64,000 nt of DNA from Halomonas denitrificans (GCA_019800895.1 JAHVKF010000003.1:930001-994000); one strand, 5' to 3'. Counted from the first letter of the stretch, positions 19,166-28,793 are shown. Translations and numbers: made by a program. Notes: generated from the sequence alone by a model not told the origin.

Positions 19166-20410
19166 GTGTTCCAACCCCTGACCGTCGCGATCGGCCTGCG
19201 CTACCTGCGTGCGAAGCGACGCAACCACTTCATCTCGTTCATCTCGATGATCTCTATGGCGGGGATCGCCGTCGGCGTCGCGATCCTGATCACCGTGATT
19301 TCCGTGATGAACGGTTTCGAGAAGGAGCTGCGCGAACGGATTCTCGGCATGGTGTCTCACGCCACCGTATCGACCTGGGACCGTGCCTTCGGCGACTGGG
19401 AGCCGCTGGTCGAACGCGCCCGCGAACATCCCGGTGTGGTCGGCGCCGCGCCGTTCGTCGAATCGATGACGCTGCTGAAGGGGCGGGGCGTCGAAGGCGC
19501 CCTGGTCCGCGGCATCGACCCGGGCCTGGAGCCCGATGTGTCGGAGCTGGCCGAGCAGTTGGTCGTCGGCCGGCTCGACGATCTCGGCGACGCCCGTTGG
19601 CAGGTGCTGCTCGGCGTCGAACTCGCCGCAAAGCTCGGCGTGGGGCCGGGCGATCCGGTCACGATCTTCGCCCCGGAGATCCGCGCCACCGCCGCCGGCG
19701 TGGTGCCCCAGGTGCGGCGCTTCACCGTCGCCGGGGTGTTCGAAGCCGGTGTCCACGAGTTCGATGCGGGGCTCGCAGTGGTCCACTGGCGCGATGCCCA
19801 GGCCCTGTTCCGCATGGGCGACGACATCAGCGGGGTGCGGCTGGCCTTCGAGGACCTGTTCCGGGCCCGCTCGATTGCCCTGGAACTGGCCGACGAACTG
19901 CCCGGGTTCTACCGCGTCCGCGACTGGACCCAGCAGCACGCCAACTGGTTCCGGGCGGTCCAGATGGAGAAGACCGTGATGTTCATCATCCTGTCGCTGA
20001 TCATCGTGGTCGCCGCGTTCAACATCATTTCCACGCTGGTCATGCTGGTGACCGACAAGCAGGCCGATATCGCGATCCTCAAGACCATGGGGCTGAGTCC
20101 GGCCGGGGTGATGGTCGTGTTCGTGGTCCAGGGCATGATGATCGGCGTCATCGGCACCCTGCTCGGCACCGTCGGCGGCACGTTGCTGGCGCTGAACGTA
20201 GAGAGCATCGTCGCCGGCCTCGAGTCGCTGCTCAATACCGAGTTCCTTTCCGCCGACATCTACTACATTTCCGATCTGCCGTCGGACCTGCACGTCTCCG
20301 ACGTCGTCGAGTTCGCGCTGCTGGCACTGGGCCTGTCCCTGGTCTCGACCCTGTATCCCGCGTGGCGCGCGGGACGGACCCGGCCGGCGGAGGCGCTGCG
20401 CTATGAGTGA
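19166..20410 (+). CDS. lolC: Lipoprotein-releasing ABC transporter permease LolC/LolE (possibly LolF)
   Basis: Inner-membrane permease that extracts outer-membrane lipoproteins for hand-over to LolA. 414 residues: first membrane helix near residue 30 ([21 protein letters not shown]), a large periplasmic MacB-like domain (about 50-270), then three C-terminal helices ([62 protein letters not shown]). GTG start. It overlaps lolD by 8 bp. Only one permease gene is present next to lolD, so the transporter may be the LolFD type in which one permease forms the pair, rather than LolCDE; a second permease elsewhere cannot be excluded. Confidence 0.93.
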   Translation: MFQPLTVAIGLRYLRAKRRNHFISFISMISMAGIAVGVAILITVISVMNGFEKELRERILGMVSHATVSTWDRAFGDWEPLVERAREHPGVVGAAPFVESMTLLKGRGVEGALVRGIDPGLEPDVSELAEQLVVGRLDDLGDARWQVLLGVELAAKLGVGPGDPVTIFAPEIRATAAGVVPQVRRFTVAGVFEAGVHEFDAGLAVVHWRDAQALFRMGDDISGVRLAFEDLFRARSIALELADELPGFYRVRDWTQQHANWFRAVQMEKTVMFIILSLIIVVAAFNIISTLVMLVTDKQADIAILKTMGLSPAGVMVVFVVQGMMIGVIGTLLGTVGGTLLALNVESIVAGLESLLNTEFLSADIYYISDLPSDLHVSDVVEFALLALGLSLVSTLYPAWRAGRTRPAEALRYE

Positions 20411-21086
20411 TCTCGTCATCCGTTGCAGCGAAGTGACCCGCAGCTTCCGTCAGGGCGAAAGCCGGCTCGAGGTGCTGCGCGGCGTCGACCTGGAGATCCG
20501 GGCTGGTGAGCAGGTCGCGATCGTCGGCGCTTCCGGCGTCGGCAAGTCGACGCTCCTGCAGATCCTCGGCGGCCTGGACGATCCCACGACCGGCCGGGTG
20601 GAGGTCGCCGGTCACGACATGGCCGCGGCCGGAGAGCGAGAGCGAGGCCGGATCCGGAATCGACACCTGGGCTTCGTCTACCAGTTCCATCACCTGCTGC
20701 CCGAATTCACCGCGGAGGAGAACGTGGCGCTGCCGCTGATGATCGGCGGCCGATCGGCGGACGATGCCCGACGCGAGGCGGCGGAGCTGCTGGAGCGGGT
20801 CGGCCTCGGCCAGCGCCTTGGCCACAAGCCCGGCGAGCTGTCCGGCGGTGAGCGCCAGCGGGCCGCGGTGGCGCGGGCCCTGGTCCATCGGCCTGCCTGC
20901 GTGCTCGGCGACGAGCCGACCGGAAACCTCGACGAGAGAACGGCGGCCAACGTCTACGCCCTGATGCTCGAGCTCAACCAGGAACTGGGCACGAGCTTCA
21001 TCGTGGTCACCCACGACCGGGGCCTGGCCGGTCGAATGGATCGTCGGCTGGAGATGACCGAAGGCAGGTTGCGCGCCGTGGACTGA
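20403..21086 (+). CDS. lolD: Lipoprotein-releasing ABC transporter ATP-binding protein LolD
   Basis: ATPase driving release of lipoproteins from the inner membrane. 227 residues with Walker [11 protein letters not shown]-loop [18 protein letters not shown] (a LolD hallmark), signature [15 protein letters not shown], Walker [13 protein letters not shown] and switch His in VVTHDRGLA. It starts inside the end of the permease gene and its stop overlaps the comEC start (TGATG), so the three are probably co-transcribed. Confidence 0.97.
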   Translation: MSDLVIRCSEVTRSFRQGESRLEVLRGVDLEIRAGEQVAIVGASGVGKSTLLQILGGLDDPTTGRVEVAGHDMAAAGERERGRIRNRHLGFVYQFHHLLPEFTAEENVALPLMIGGRSADDARREAAELLERVGLGQRLGHKPGELSGGERQRAAVARALVHRPACVLGDEPTGNLDERTAANVYALMLELNQELGTSFIVVTHDRGLAGRMDRRLEMTEGRLRAVD

Positions 21087-23644
21087 TGGGGGAGCCGGGG
21101 CGGGCGTTGGCATGGAGCCTGGCAGGCTTCTCCGCGGGGGTGCTGGTCGCCGCCGCGCTTCCGGCGTGGACCTTCGGCATTCTTGCCGGTGGCCTGGCCA
21201 TCGCCGCCTGGCACGCCGGACGCGCACGTCCTCGGCCGCCGGTTTCCCGCCGAGCTGGCGAACGATCGTCGGACCCGTGGCCTCGTTCGATCCATCGACG
21301 GACCGGCAGCCGACGCGCATGCCTGCTGGCCGCCCTGGCCCTGGCGTCCGGATTCGCGTGGTTCCATCTCCAGGCGGGGCTGCAGGCCGCCCGCTCGTGG
21401 CCGGCCGAACGCGCGCAGGAACTCGTCGAACTGGTCGGCCGCGTCGAGGCCCTGCCGGAATCGCGCGGGGACGTCATCCGGTTTCCGCTGCGCGTCGACG
21501 ACGGTGCGGCGGGCCTGCGCCGGGTCGAACTGGCGTGGTACCGGCCGGGAGGCTGGCCCCGACCGGGAGAGACCTGGCACATCCAGGCGCGGCTGGACCC
21601 TCCGGGCGGGCCCCTGAATCCCGGGGGCTACGACCGGCGACAGGCCCTGTTCGCGCAGCGGATCGATGCACTGGGCCGGGTCGACCAGGCGACCCGGCTG
21701 GCCGCGGCCGGCCCGGGGTCGCTGCCGGACCGCCTGCGCCAGGACGCATCGGACTGGCTGCAGGCGGTGATCCCGGACCTGCGGTCCGCGGCCCTCATCC
21801 GGGCGCTGACGGTCGGCGATCGATCCGGCATCACCGCCGACCTGTCGGAGCAGCTGCGTTCCACCGGCACGGCGCACCTGCTGGCGATCTCCGGCCTGCA
21901 CGTCAGCCTTGTGGCCGGCGTTGCCGCGCTGCTCGCCGGCGTGCTGTTCACGCCCCGGTGGGCCCGGTGGTTCTGGCCCGATCGACGCCGCTACGCGCTG
22001 GCCGGCGGCCTCCTGGCCGCGCTGGTCTACGGCCTGCTGTCCGGATTCTCGCTGCCGACCCAGCGCGCGCTGCTGATGCTCTGCATCGGCCTGGGTGCGA
22101 TCTTGCTGCGTCGCCCGCTCGTGCCGGGTCATGCGCTGCTCTGCGCGCTGGCCGCCGTCCTGGCCCTCGATCCGCTGGCACCGCTGTCGCTGGGTTTCTG
22201 GCTGTCCTTCGCGGCGGTCGCGGTCCTGATCTGGGCCTTCGCCGGCCGGTCCGGGTCGGCGGGGCGCGGCCTGCTCGGCCTGATCCGGGCCCAGCTCGTC
22301 CTCGGTCTCGGCTTGCTGCCGTTGAACCTCGGCCTGTTCCAGCAATGGGTGCCCGCCGCACTTCCGGCCAACCTCGTCGTGATCCCGCTGATCGGTGCCC
22401 TGGTGCTGCCGCTCGGCCTGCTCTCGGTCGGCGCCTACGGCGTCGGTGTGCCGGCGGACGCACTTGCGCGGCTGGCCGGTCGCGCAATGGAGGCGGCGCT
22501 GGCCGTGATCGATCGGGCCGGCGCCGCGCTGCCGGCAGGCACGATCGACTGGCTGCCGGGAGCGCTGGCCATCTCGCTGGGATTCGTGGGCGCGCTGTGG
22601 CTGCTTGCGCCCCGGCGCTGGCCGGCGCGAGCGCTCGGAGCGTTCCTGCTCCTGCCGTTGCTGGTGGCCAGGCCGGCGGCGATGCCCGAAGGCGGTTTCG
22701 GTGTGGTCGTGCTCGACGTCGGCGACGGGCTGGCGGTCGCCGTGCATACCCGGACGTCGACGCTTCTGTTCGGGGTCGGACCGGGCGAGGAGGGCGGTAG
22801 GGACGGGCAAGGCGGTTGGAGTCGGGTCCGCGGCACCCTGGTGCCGGCCCTGCGGTCGCTCGGGGCCGGGCCGGTGCACCGGGTCGTGGTCCCGGGCGCG
22901 TCCCGCGGCCTGGCCGGCGGCCTTGCCGATGCGCGACGCCAGTGGCCGTCGGCACGGTTCATCGGCCGCCACCCGGAGGTCGCCGAGCGCTGCGTGGCCG
23001 GTCGGTCGTGGTCGGTCGACGGCGTGCAGTTCCGCTGGATCCATCCCAGCGCCGCGCTGCCCGATCTCGGCGGCGACGACGACTGCGTGCTGCTGGTGGC
23101 CTCGAGCGCCGGACGGGTGCTGCTGACAGGACGGCAGCGGAAGGCCGGCGTGGCCCGATTGCGCGGCCGGACCGGACCGCTGGATGCGGTCCTTGTGCCG
23201 AGCCAGGGTCACCGGGACGCCGCCGACCCCGCGTGGTGGCACGAGATCGGCCCTCAGGTCGCCCTCGCTTCGCTGGAGCCCACCGATCGATACGGTCGGC
23301 CGCACGCGGGTCTGACCGGCGTCCTGGCCCGCCGCGGCATCCCGCTGTTGACCACCGCGGACTGTGGAGCGATCCGGATCGCGTTCCGGCCGGGGCGGCC
23401 GATGACGCTGGAGGTCGAGCGCGATCGCCGGCGGCGGGCCTGGCAGCGCACGGCCGCGTGCCCCCGACCTTCCGCTCGGCGGGCATCGCCGGCGGGACTT
23501 GGTTATGATGCAGCCAGCACGCAGGGCGTCGGCACCCGCGCACGGCCCCCGACCGGCCGATGGAATGGTCGGGCCGGTCCGCCGGGAGCCGTTCCGTCGC
23601 GCGAATCTTCAAGGCGTTCAACGACCCGTTCGTCGTTGCGTTAA
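21086..23644 (+). CDS. comEC: ComEC/Rec2-type competence channel with degenerate metallo-beta-lactamase domain
   Basis: Inner-membrane channel for DNA uptake in transformation. 852 residues: N-terminal membrane helices and DUF4131 domain, then the competence domain with ALTVGDRSGITADLSEQL and HLLAISGLHVSLVAG and many helices (about 230-520), then a C-terminal metallo-beta-lactamase-like domain (about 545-780). That domain keeps the fold landmarks VVLDVGDGLAVAV and DDCVLLVASS but the metal motifs are lost: SHxHxDHxGG has become PGASRGLAGG, LLTGD reads LLTGRQ, and PHHGS reads PSQGH. The putative nuclease site is therefore probably inactive. Located between lolD and exbB, as in Xanthomonas-type genomes. 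Confidence 0.92.
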   Translation: MGEPGRALAWSLAGFSAGVLVAAALPAWTFGILAGGLAIAAWHAGRARPRPPVSRRAGERSSDPWPRSIHRRTGSRRACLLAALALASGFAWFHLQAGLQAARSWPAERAQELVELVGRVEALPESRGDVIRFPLRVDDGAAGLRRVELAWYRPGGWPRPGETWHIQARLDPPGGPLNPGGYDRRQALFAQRIDALGRVDQATRLAAAGPGSLPDRLRQDASDWLQAVIPDLRSAALIRALTVGDRSGITADLSEQLRSTGTAHLLAISGLHVSLVAGVAALLAGVLFTPRWARWFWPDRRRYALAGGLLAALVYGLLSGFSLPTQRALLMLCIGLGAILLRRPLVPGHALLCALAAVLALDPLAPLSLGFWLSFAAVAVLIWAFAGRSGSAGRGLLGLIRAQLVLGLGLLPLNLGLFQQWVPAALPANLVVIPLIGALVLPLGLLSVGAYGVGVPADALARLAGRAMEAALAVIDRAGAALPAGTIDWLPGALAISLGFVGALWLLAPRRWPARALGAFLLLPLLVARPAAMPEGGFGVVVLDVGDGLAVAVHTRTSTLLFGVGPGEEGGRDGQGGWSRVRGTLVPALRSLGAGPVHRVVVPGASRGLAGGLADARRQWPSARFIGRHPEVAERCVAGRSWSVDGVQFRWIHPSAALPDLGGDDDCVLLVASSAGRVLLTGRQRKAGVARLRGRTGPLDAVLVPSQGHRDAADPAWWHEIGPQVALASLEPTDRYGRPHAGLTGVLARRGIPLLTTADCGAIRIAFRPGRPMTLEVERDRRRRAWQRTAACPRPSARRASPAGLGYDAASTQGVGTRARPPTGRWNGRAGPPGAVPSRESSRRSTTRSSLR

Positions 23645-23679
23645 CCGATCCGTTCACCGATAGGCCAAGGTACCCTCAC

Positions 23680-24318
23680 ATGCTCGAAATCGTCCTCGCA
23701 GGCGGCTGGTTGATGTCGCCCATCGTGCTGTGCTCGGTGCTTTCGCTGGCGATCATCATCGAGCGCGCCTGGACGCTGCGCCGCCGCAAGGTGCTTCCGG
23801 CCGGCGTGGTCGAGAAGGTATCGGCCTGGGCGCGCCAGCGGGAGCTGGACCGCAAGCACATCGAAGCGCTTCGCCAGTCGTCGCCGCTGGGCCGCGTGCT
23901 GGCCGCTGCGCTGGACAACAGGGACCGCGCGCGCGAAGTCGTCAAGGAGGCCGTCGAGGATACCGGCCGGCACGTGGTCCACGACCTCGAGCGATTCCTG
24001 AACACGCTGGGCACCATTGCCGGCATCACGCCGCTGCTGGGCCTGCTCGGCACGGTGATCGGGATGATCAAGGTGTTCGCGGCGATCATGGAAGCCGGCG
24101 TCGGCGACCCGGCACCGCTGGCCGGAGGCATCTCGCAGGCCCTGATCACCACCGCGGCGGGGCTGACCGTGGCGATTCCGACCTATTTCTTCTACCGCTA
24201 CTACCGTGGCAAGGTCCGCGCCTACGTGGTCGGCATGGAGCAGCAGGCGCTGGAACTGATCAACTCGATCGAGCACGGCAACCGCGAGCTGCGGCGGTCG
24301 GAACTCGGTTGGGGCTGA
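23680..24318 (+). CDS. exbB: MotA/TolQ/ExbB-type proton channel protein
   Basis: Inner-membrane proton-driven motor subunit. 212 residues with three membrane helices: MLEIVLAGGWLMSPIVLCSVLSLAIIIERAW, TLGTIAGITPLLGLLGTVIGMIKVF and QALITTAAGLTVAIPTYFFYRYY, the latter two carrying the TolQ/ExbB family signature. The ATG giving MLEIVLAGGW is chosen; the open frame before it overlaps comEC and is not family-like. Together with exbD it precedes msbA; this ExbBD pair in the lpx/msbA locus is typical of Xanthomonas-like genomes, and no tonB is adjacent. The energised partner is unknown. Confidence 0.93.
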   Translation: MLEIVLAGGWLMSPIVLCSVLSLAIIIERAWTLRRRKVLPAGVVEKVSAWARQRELDRKHIEALRQSSPLGRVLAAALDNRDRAREVVKEAVEDTGRHVVHDLERFLNTLGTIAGITPLLGLLGTVIGMIKVFAAIMEAGVGDPAPLAGGISQALITTAAGLTVAIPTYFFYRYYRGKVRAYVVGMEQQALELINSIEHGNRELRRSELGWG

Positions 24319-24349
24319 GGCCCGCACCGAACGGCACAGGAGCGTTGCG

Positions 24350-24775
24350 ATGCAGTTGCAGACCGAACAGGACGAAGAGCCGGAGATCAACCTGACCTCC
24401 CTGATCGACGTGGTCTTTCTCCTGCTGATCTTCTTCATGGTCTCGGCCACCTTCGAGCGCCAGGCCCTGCTGCGGGTCGTGCTGCCGGAGGCGTCGACCG
24501 CGCGCCAGGAAACCGTTCCGGAGCGGATCGACCTGGTCATCACCGAAACCGGCGACTACTTTCTCGGCGAACAGATGCTGGCCGATTCGCGCAAACCGAC
24601 CCTCGAGCTCGCCCTGCGCCAGGCCTTCGAGGCCGATCCCGAGGCCGCGCTGGTGATCCGCGCCGACGCCGGCGCGCGCCATGAGCTGGTCGTGCGCGCG
24701 CTCGACGCCGCCGCGGCGCAGGGCATTTCCAGGCTGAGCATCGCGACCGTCGAAGAGGACGGTTCAGGGCCGTGA
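24350..24775 (+). CDS. exbD: Biopolymer transport protein ExbD/TolR family
   Basis: Partner of the ExbB-type channel. 141 residues with a short cytoplasmic N-terminus (DEEPEINLTSLIDVV), one membrane helix containing the essential Asp (LIDVVFLLLIFFMVSATFE), and a periplasmic domain with ALVIRADAGARHELVVRALD. It begins 31 bp after exbB and its stop overlaps the msbA GTG (GTGA). Confidence 0.95.
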   Translation: MQLQTEQDEEPEINLTSLIDVVFLLLIFFMVSATFERQALLRVVLPEASTARQETVPERIDLVITETGDYFLGEQMLADSRKPTLELALRQAFEADPEAALVIRADAGARHELVVRALDAAAAQGISRLSIATVEEDGSGP

Positions 24776-26568
24776 GCGCACCCGGGGCGGCGGCGACGAT
24801 CTACCGTCGACTGCTCGGCTTTCTCCGAGGCCATCCGTGGGTCGTGGTCGCGTCGCTGGTCGCCGTGTCGCTGGATGCGGCCGGCCAGGCCCTCTTCGTC
24901 TATCTTCTCCGGCCGCTGATCGACGACACGCTGGGCAACAGCGCGCCGGAGTTTTCGCTGTGGCTTCCCGGTCTGGTCATGCTGGCCGTGGTCGTTCGCG
25001 TGGTCGGCAACTTCGGCGGCGGCTACGGCATGGAATGGCTCGGCCGACGGTTGATCGCGGACCTGCGTCGTGACCTGTTCGGCCGCTACCTGGACCTCCC
25101 GCTGACCGAGTTCGACCGAGAAGGCAGCGGGGCCATGATCTCGCGCCTCACCTACAACACGGAGCAGGTCGCGCAGGCGGCCACCACGGCGCTGCTGGGC
25201 AGCGTGCGCGACCTGTTGACCGTGATCGGCCTGCTGACCGTGATGCTGCTCCAGTCCTGGCGTCTGACGTTGACCATGCTGCTGCTGCTTCCGGCGATCG
25301 CGTTCGTGGTCTTCGTCGTCAGCCGCCGCTTCAGGAAGATCGCGTGGCGCATCCAGGACTCGATGGGCGTGGTCACGCACCGGACCGAGCAGGCGGTCAA
25401 GGGTCAGGAGATCATCCGCGTGTTCGGTGGGCAGCAGCGCGAAGCCGGGGACTTCGCCGCGGTCAACGAATCGAATCGCCGCCTGCACCTGAAGCTGCGG
25501 GCGACCCAGCTGGTCTCCTCGTCGCTGATCCAGCTCGCCGCCGGCGGTGCCGTGGTCGTCCTGCTGCTGGTCGCGGCCAGCCAGTTCATGCGCAACGACG
25601 TGTCGGCCGGGATCTTCATGTCGGTTCTCGCCGCGATGGTGGCGACGATCCCGCCGTTGAAGCGCCTGACCAACATGCACGTCCTGATCCAGAAGGGCAT
25701 CGCTGCGGCCGAGTCCATCTACGACGTGCTGGACAGACGGCCCGAGCCCGACGGCGGCGACGAGACCCCGGAGCGCGTTCGCGGCGAGGTGCGCTTCGAG
25801 CGCGTCGGCTTCAGCTACCCCGGCCACGAACGGCGCGTGCTGCGGGGCATCGACCTCGAACTGGAGCGGGGGACGGTCACCGCGCTGGTCGGCCGCTCGG
25901 GTTCGGGCAAGACCACGCTGGCTCGGCTGCTGCCGCGGTTCCACGCGCCCAGCGCCGGACGCATCCTGCTCGACGGCCGGGACCTGGCCGACTACGATCT
26001 CGACGCGCTGCGCCGCCAGATTGCCCTGGTCGGCCAGCAGACGGTGCTGTTCGACGACAGCATCGAGGGCAACATCCGCTACGGCCAGCTCGCCGATGCC
26101 TCGCGCGACGATGTCGAGGAGGCGGCACGCCAGGCGCACGCCATGGAGTTCATCGAGCAGTTGCCGAACGGACTCGATACGCGGATCGGCGCGGCCGGGG
26201 TGCAGCTTTCCGGCGGCCAGAAGCAGCGCATCGCGATCGCCCGGGCGCTGCTGAAGAATGCGCCGATCCTGATTCTCGACGAGGCGACGTCGGCCCTGGA
26301 CGCGGAGTCCGAGCAGGCGGTCCAGCGCGGCATGAAGCGCCTGATGGCCGACCGAACGACGCTGGTCATCGCCCACCGCCTGACCACCGTCGAGCGTGCG
26401 GACCAGGTGGTCGTGATGGACAAGGGGCGAATCGTGGAGCGGGGACGACACGAGGACCTGCTGGCTCGCCCGGACGGGCTGTACCAGCACCTGTACCACG
26501 CCCAGTTCCGCGACGACGCCGACGGTGACGGGCCCGCGCCCCCGGCGCCGGACACCGATCCGGCATGA
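24772..26568 (+). CDS. msbA: Lipid A export ABC transporter MsbA
   Basis: Flips core-lipid A across the inner membrane. 598 residues: six-helix exporter domain (about 1-320) and nucleotide-binding domain with Walker A GRSGSGKTTLAR, Q-loop ALVGQQTVLFDDSIEGNI, signature LSGGQKQRIAIARALL, Walker B ILILDEATSALD and H-loop VIAHRLTTV. GTG start overlapping the exbD stop by four bases; its own stop overlaps the lpxK ATG. Direct linkage to lpxK supports MsbA over another exporter. Confidence 0.96.
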   Translation: MSAPGAAATIYRRLLGFLRGHPWVVVASLVAVSLDAAGQALFVYLLRPLIDDTLGNSAPEFSLWLPGLVMLAVVVRVVGNFGGGYGMEWLGRRLIADLRRDLFGRYLDLPLTEFDREGSGAMISRLTYNTEQVAQAATTALLGSVRDLLTVIGLLTVMLLQSWRLTLTMLLLLPAIAFVVFVVSRRFRKIAWRIQDSMGVVTHRTEQAVKGQEIIRVFGGQQREAGDFAAVNESNRRLHLKLRATQLVSSSLIQLAAGGAVVVLLLVAASQFMRNDVSAGIFMSVLAAMVATIPPLKRLTNMHVLIQKGIAAAESIYDVLDRRPEPDGGDETPERVRGEVRFERVGFSYPGHERRVLRGIDLELERGTVTALVGRSGSGKTTLARLLPRFHAPSAGRILLDGRDLADYDLDALRRQIALVGQQTVLFDDSIEGNIRYGQLADASRDDVEEAARQAHAMEFIEQLPNGLDTRIGAAGVQLSGGQKQRIAIARALLKNAPILILDEATSALDAESEQAVQRGMKRLMADRTTLVIAHRLTTVERADQVVVMDKGRIVERGRHEDLLARPDGLYQHLYHAQFRDDADGDGPAPPAPDTDPA

Positions 26569-27539
26569 GGCGAGCGGTCGAACGGCTGGCCGATCGCTGG
26601 TGGTATCGACGCCGGCGTCCTCCGGTGCTCTTGCGCCCGCTGGCCGGGCTGTACGGCGCCTGGACGGCCCAACGGCTCGAGCGCCCGGAGGCCGTGCCGC
26701 CGATTCCGGTCATCGTGGTCGGCAACCTCACCGCCGGCGGTAGCGGCAAGACGCCGGTGGTCGAGGCGCTGGTGCGGATGCTGCGCGACGAGGGTGTGGC
26801 GGTCGGCGTGATTTCCCGCGGCTACGGCGGCGAGGAGCCTTCCCGCCCGCTCGAAGTCACGGCCGAAGCGCGCGCGGTGACCACCGGCGACGAGGCGCTG
26901 GCGATTCACCGTTCGACCGGCGCGCCGGTCTGGGTCTGCCGGGACCGTGCGAGTGCCCTGGCCGCCGCAGTGGAACGCGGGTGCGACGTCGTGATCAGCG
27001 ACGATGGTCTCCAGCACACGGCCCTGCCGCGCAGCTTCGAGCTGTGCGTGATCGACGGCCGGCGGGGCTTCGGCAACGGCGCGCTGCTGCCCGCCGGGCC
27101 GCTGCGCCAGCCGCTTTCGAGACTCCGGGACGTAGACGCGGTGCTGGTCAAGGCGCCGGTCGTGGCGGACCTACCGGACGCGTTTCCGCGCTTCGAATTG
27201 GTGCCGAGCGGCTGGGGCCGGGTCTCCGGTGCCCCGGCCGAGCCGCCGCCTCGCGGCGACATCGACGCGGTGGCCGGGATCGCCGACCCGGAGAGGTTCT
27301 TCGAATCGCTGACCGCGATGGGCTACAGGCCGCGTCGGCATCGCCTGGCCGACCACCAGGCGATCGACAGATCCTGGCTGGCCGGCCTGCCGGGGCCGAT
27401 CGTCGTCACCGCGAAGGATGCCGCGCGTCTGGACGGCGAGTCGAGGCGAGACCTGTTCGTGGCACGGGTCGAAGCTCGCCTTCCGGACTCGTTGCGCGAG
27501 ATGGTGCGTGCGCATGTGCGAGAATTTTTCCATGAGTGA
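26565..27539 (+). CDS. lpxK: Tetraacyldisaccharide 4'-kinase LpxK
   Basis: Phosphorylates the lipid A precursor at the 4' position on the inner leaflet. 324 residues with an N-terminal membrane-associated helix (PPVLLRPLAGLYGAW), P-loop VVGNLTAGGSGKTPVVEAL, ISRGYGG, the conserved VISDDGLQHTALPR and the C-terminal VTAKDAARL. Overlaps msbA (ATGA) and kdsB (8 bp), so msbA-lpxK-kdsB act as one unit for lipid A-Kdo supply. Confidence 0.96.
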   Translation: MRRAVERLADRWWYRRRRPPVLLRPLAGLYGAWTAQRLERPEAVPPIPVIVVGNLTAGGSGKTPVVEALVRMLRDEGVAVGVISRGYGGEEPSRPLEVTAEARAVTTGDEALAIHRSTGAPVWVCRDRASALAAAVERGCDVVISDDGLQHTALPRSFELCVIDGRRGFGNGALLPAGPLRQPLSRLRDVDAVLVKAPVVADLPDAFPRFELVPSGWGRVSGAPAEPPPRGDIDAVAGIADPERFFESLTAMGYRPRRHRLADHQAIDRSWLAGLPGPIVVTAKDAARLDGESRRDLFVARVEARLPDSLREMVRAHVREFFHE

Positions 27540-28299
27540 GTTTCATGTCCTGATTCCGTCGCGGCTGGAGTCGACCCGCCTGCCTCGCAAGGCCCTCGCC
27601 GACCTGGGCGGCAAGCCGCTGGTCGTGCGCGTCGCCGAACGCGCGAGCCGGTCCGGCGCCGCAAGCGTTCATGTCGCCACCGACAACGACGAGATCGCCG
27701 AGGCCGTCGAGGCCGCCGGGTTCGCCGTGGCGCGTACCGCCGCGGACCATGACTCGGGCACCGCGCGCCTGGCCGAGGCCGTCGAGCGCTTGCGCCTGGG
27801 CCAGGATGCGATCGTGGTCAACGTGCAGGGCGACGAGCCGGCCGTTCCGCCCGCCTGCATCCGCCAGCTGGCCGATCTGCTGCAGGAGAGGACCGACGCG
27901 GAGATGGCGACCCTGTGGACGCCGCTGGCGGGTCCCGCGGAGTGGCGCGACCCCAACATCGTGAAGCTGGTCGCCGATGCCGGGGGCAATGCGCTGTACT
28001 TCAGCCGCGCGCCGATTCCGGCCGTGCGCGACGGAGGGGACCCGGGCCCGCGGGGCCGGCGTCACGTCGGGCTCTACGCCTATCGGGCAGGTGCCCTGAA
28101 ACGCTGGAACACGCTGCCGGCCAGTCCGCTGGCCGAGCTCGAGTCCCTGGAGCAGCTCCGGGCGCTCGCCGCCGGGTGGCGAATCGTGGTCGCCGAAGGG
28201 GTGGAAGCGATGCCGCCGGGCGTGGACACGCCCGAAGACCTGGACGCGATGCGCGCGCGGTTCCGCCGCGATCGACCGGAACGGAAGCGACCGTCATGA
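27532..28299 (+). CDS. kdsB: 3-deoxy-manno-octulosonate cytidylyltransferase KdsB
   Basis: Activates Kdo as CMP-Kdo for lipopolysaccharide inner core. 255 residues with the nucleotide-binding start FHVLIPSRLESTRLPRKAL, ATDNDEIAEAV, VVNVQGDEPAVPP and HVGLYAYRAGAL followed by LAELESLEQLRAL and GVDTPEDL. The start is the ATG inside the end of lpxK; the stop overlaps the phosphatase ATG. Confidence 0.97.
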   Translation: MSEFHVLIPSRLESTRLPRKALADLGGKPLVVRVAERASRSGAASVHVATDNDEIAEAVEAAGFAVARTAADHDSGTARLAEAVERLRLGQDAIVVNVQGDEPAVPPACIRQLADLLQERTDAEMATLWTPLAGPAEWRDPNIVKLVADAGGNALYFSRAPIPAVRDGGDPGPRGRRHVGLYAYRAGALKRWNTLPASPLAELESLEQLRALAAGWRIVVAEGVEAMPPGVDTPEDLDAMRARFRRDRPERKRPS

Positions 28300-28793
28300 T
28301 CAGGATCCTCTACGTCTGCATGGGCAACATCTGTCGCAGCCCGACCGCCAAGGGCGTGTTCGACCGGACCCTGCGCGAGGCCGGCATCGAGTTCGTCAGC
28401 GAATCGGCGGGCACCCACGACTACCACGTCGGACGCGCTCCCGATCCGCGCGCCGTTCGCGCGGCGCTGGACGCCGGCATCGACATCGCCGACGACGTCG
28501 CCCGCCAGGTCGCCGTCGAGGATTTTCATGCCTTCCACCGGATCTACGTCATGGATCGCGCGAACCACGCTGCGTTGCAGCGCCTTCGGCCCGCCGATGC
28601 GCGCGCCGAGCTGCGCCTGGTGATGGACCTGGTGCCGGACTACGGCGTCGATGAGGTGCCGGACCCGTACTACGGCGGCGACGAAGGCTTCGTGCGGGTG
28701 ATCGACATGCTCGAGGCGGCCGCACTCGCGCTGGTGTCGGAACTTCGGGACGCGGAGGCGGGCGGCCATCGCGGAGACGCCGGGACGGAATGA
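28296..28793 (+). CDS. Low molecular weight protein-tyrosine phosphatase
   Basis: Cysteine phosphatase of the LMW-PTP family. 165 residues with the P-loop CMGNICRSP (Cys-x5-Arg-Ser) near residue 8 and the general acid Asp in the loop VPDPYYGGDEGF. ATG overlaps the kdsB stop (ATGA) and the stop overlaps the uvrC ATG. Wzb-type phosphatases control polysaccharide export kinases; no such kinase is adjacent, so the substrate is unknown. The same placement between kdsB and uvrC occurs in Xanthomonas-like genomes. Confidence 0.93.
   Translation: MIRILYVCMGNICRSPTAKGVFDRTLREAGIEFVSESAGTHDYHVGRAPDPRAVRAALDAGIDIADDVARQVAVEDFHAFHRIYVMDRANHAALQRLRPADARAELRLVMDLVPDYGVDEVPDPYYGGDEGFVRVIDMLEAAALALVSELRDAEAGGHRGDAGTE

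Noticed and set aside
20954-23305. 780-codon frame antisense to comEC and lolD
   Set aside because: Gln/Arg/Pro-rich translation without domains; explained by GC-rich codons of comEC.
28296-28793. Capsule or exopolysaccharide tyrosine phosphatase system (Wzb/Wzc)
   Set aside because: The phosphatase is present, but there is no adjacent Wzc kinase or Wza exporter. Its place between kdsB and uvrC is a conserved housekeeping order, so a capsule locus is not supported.
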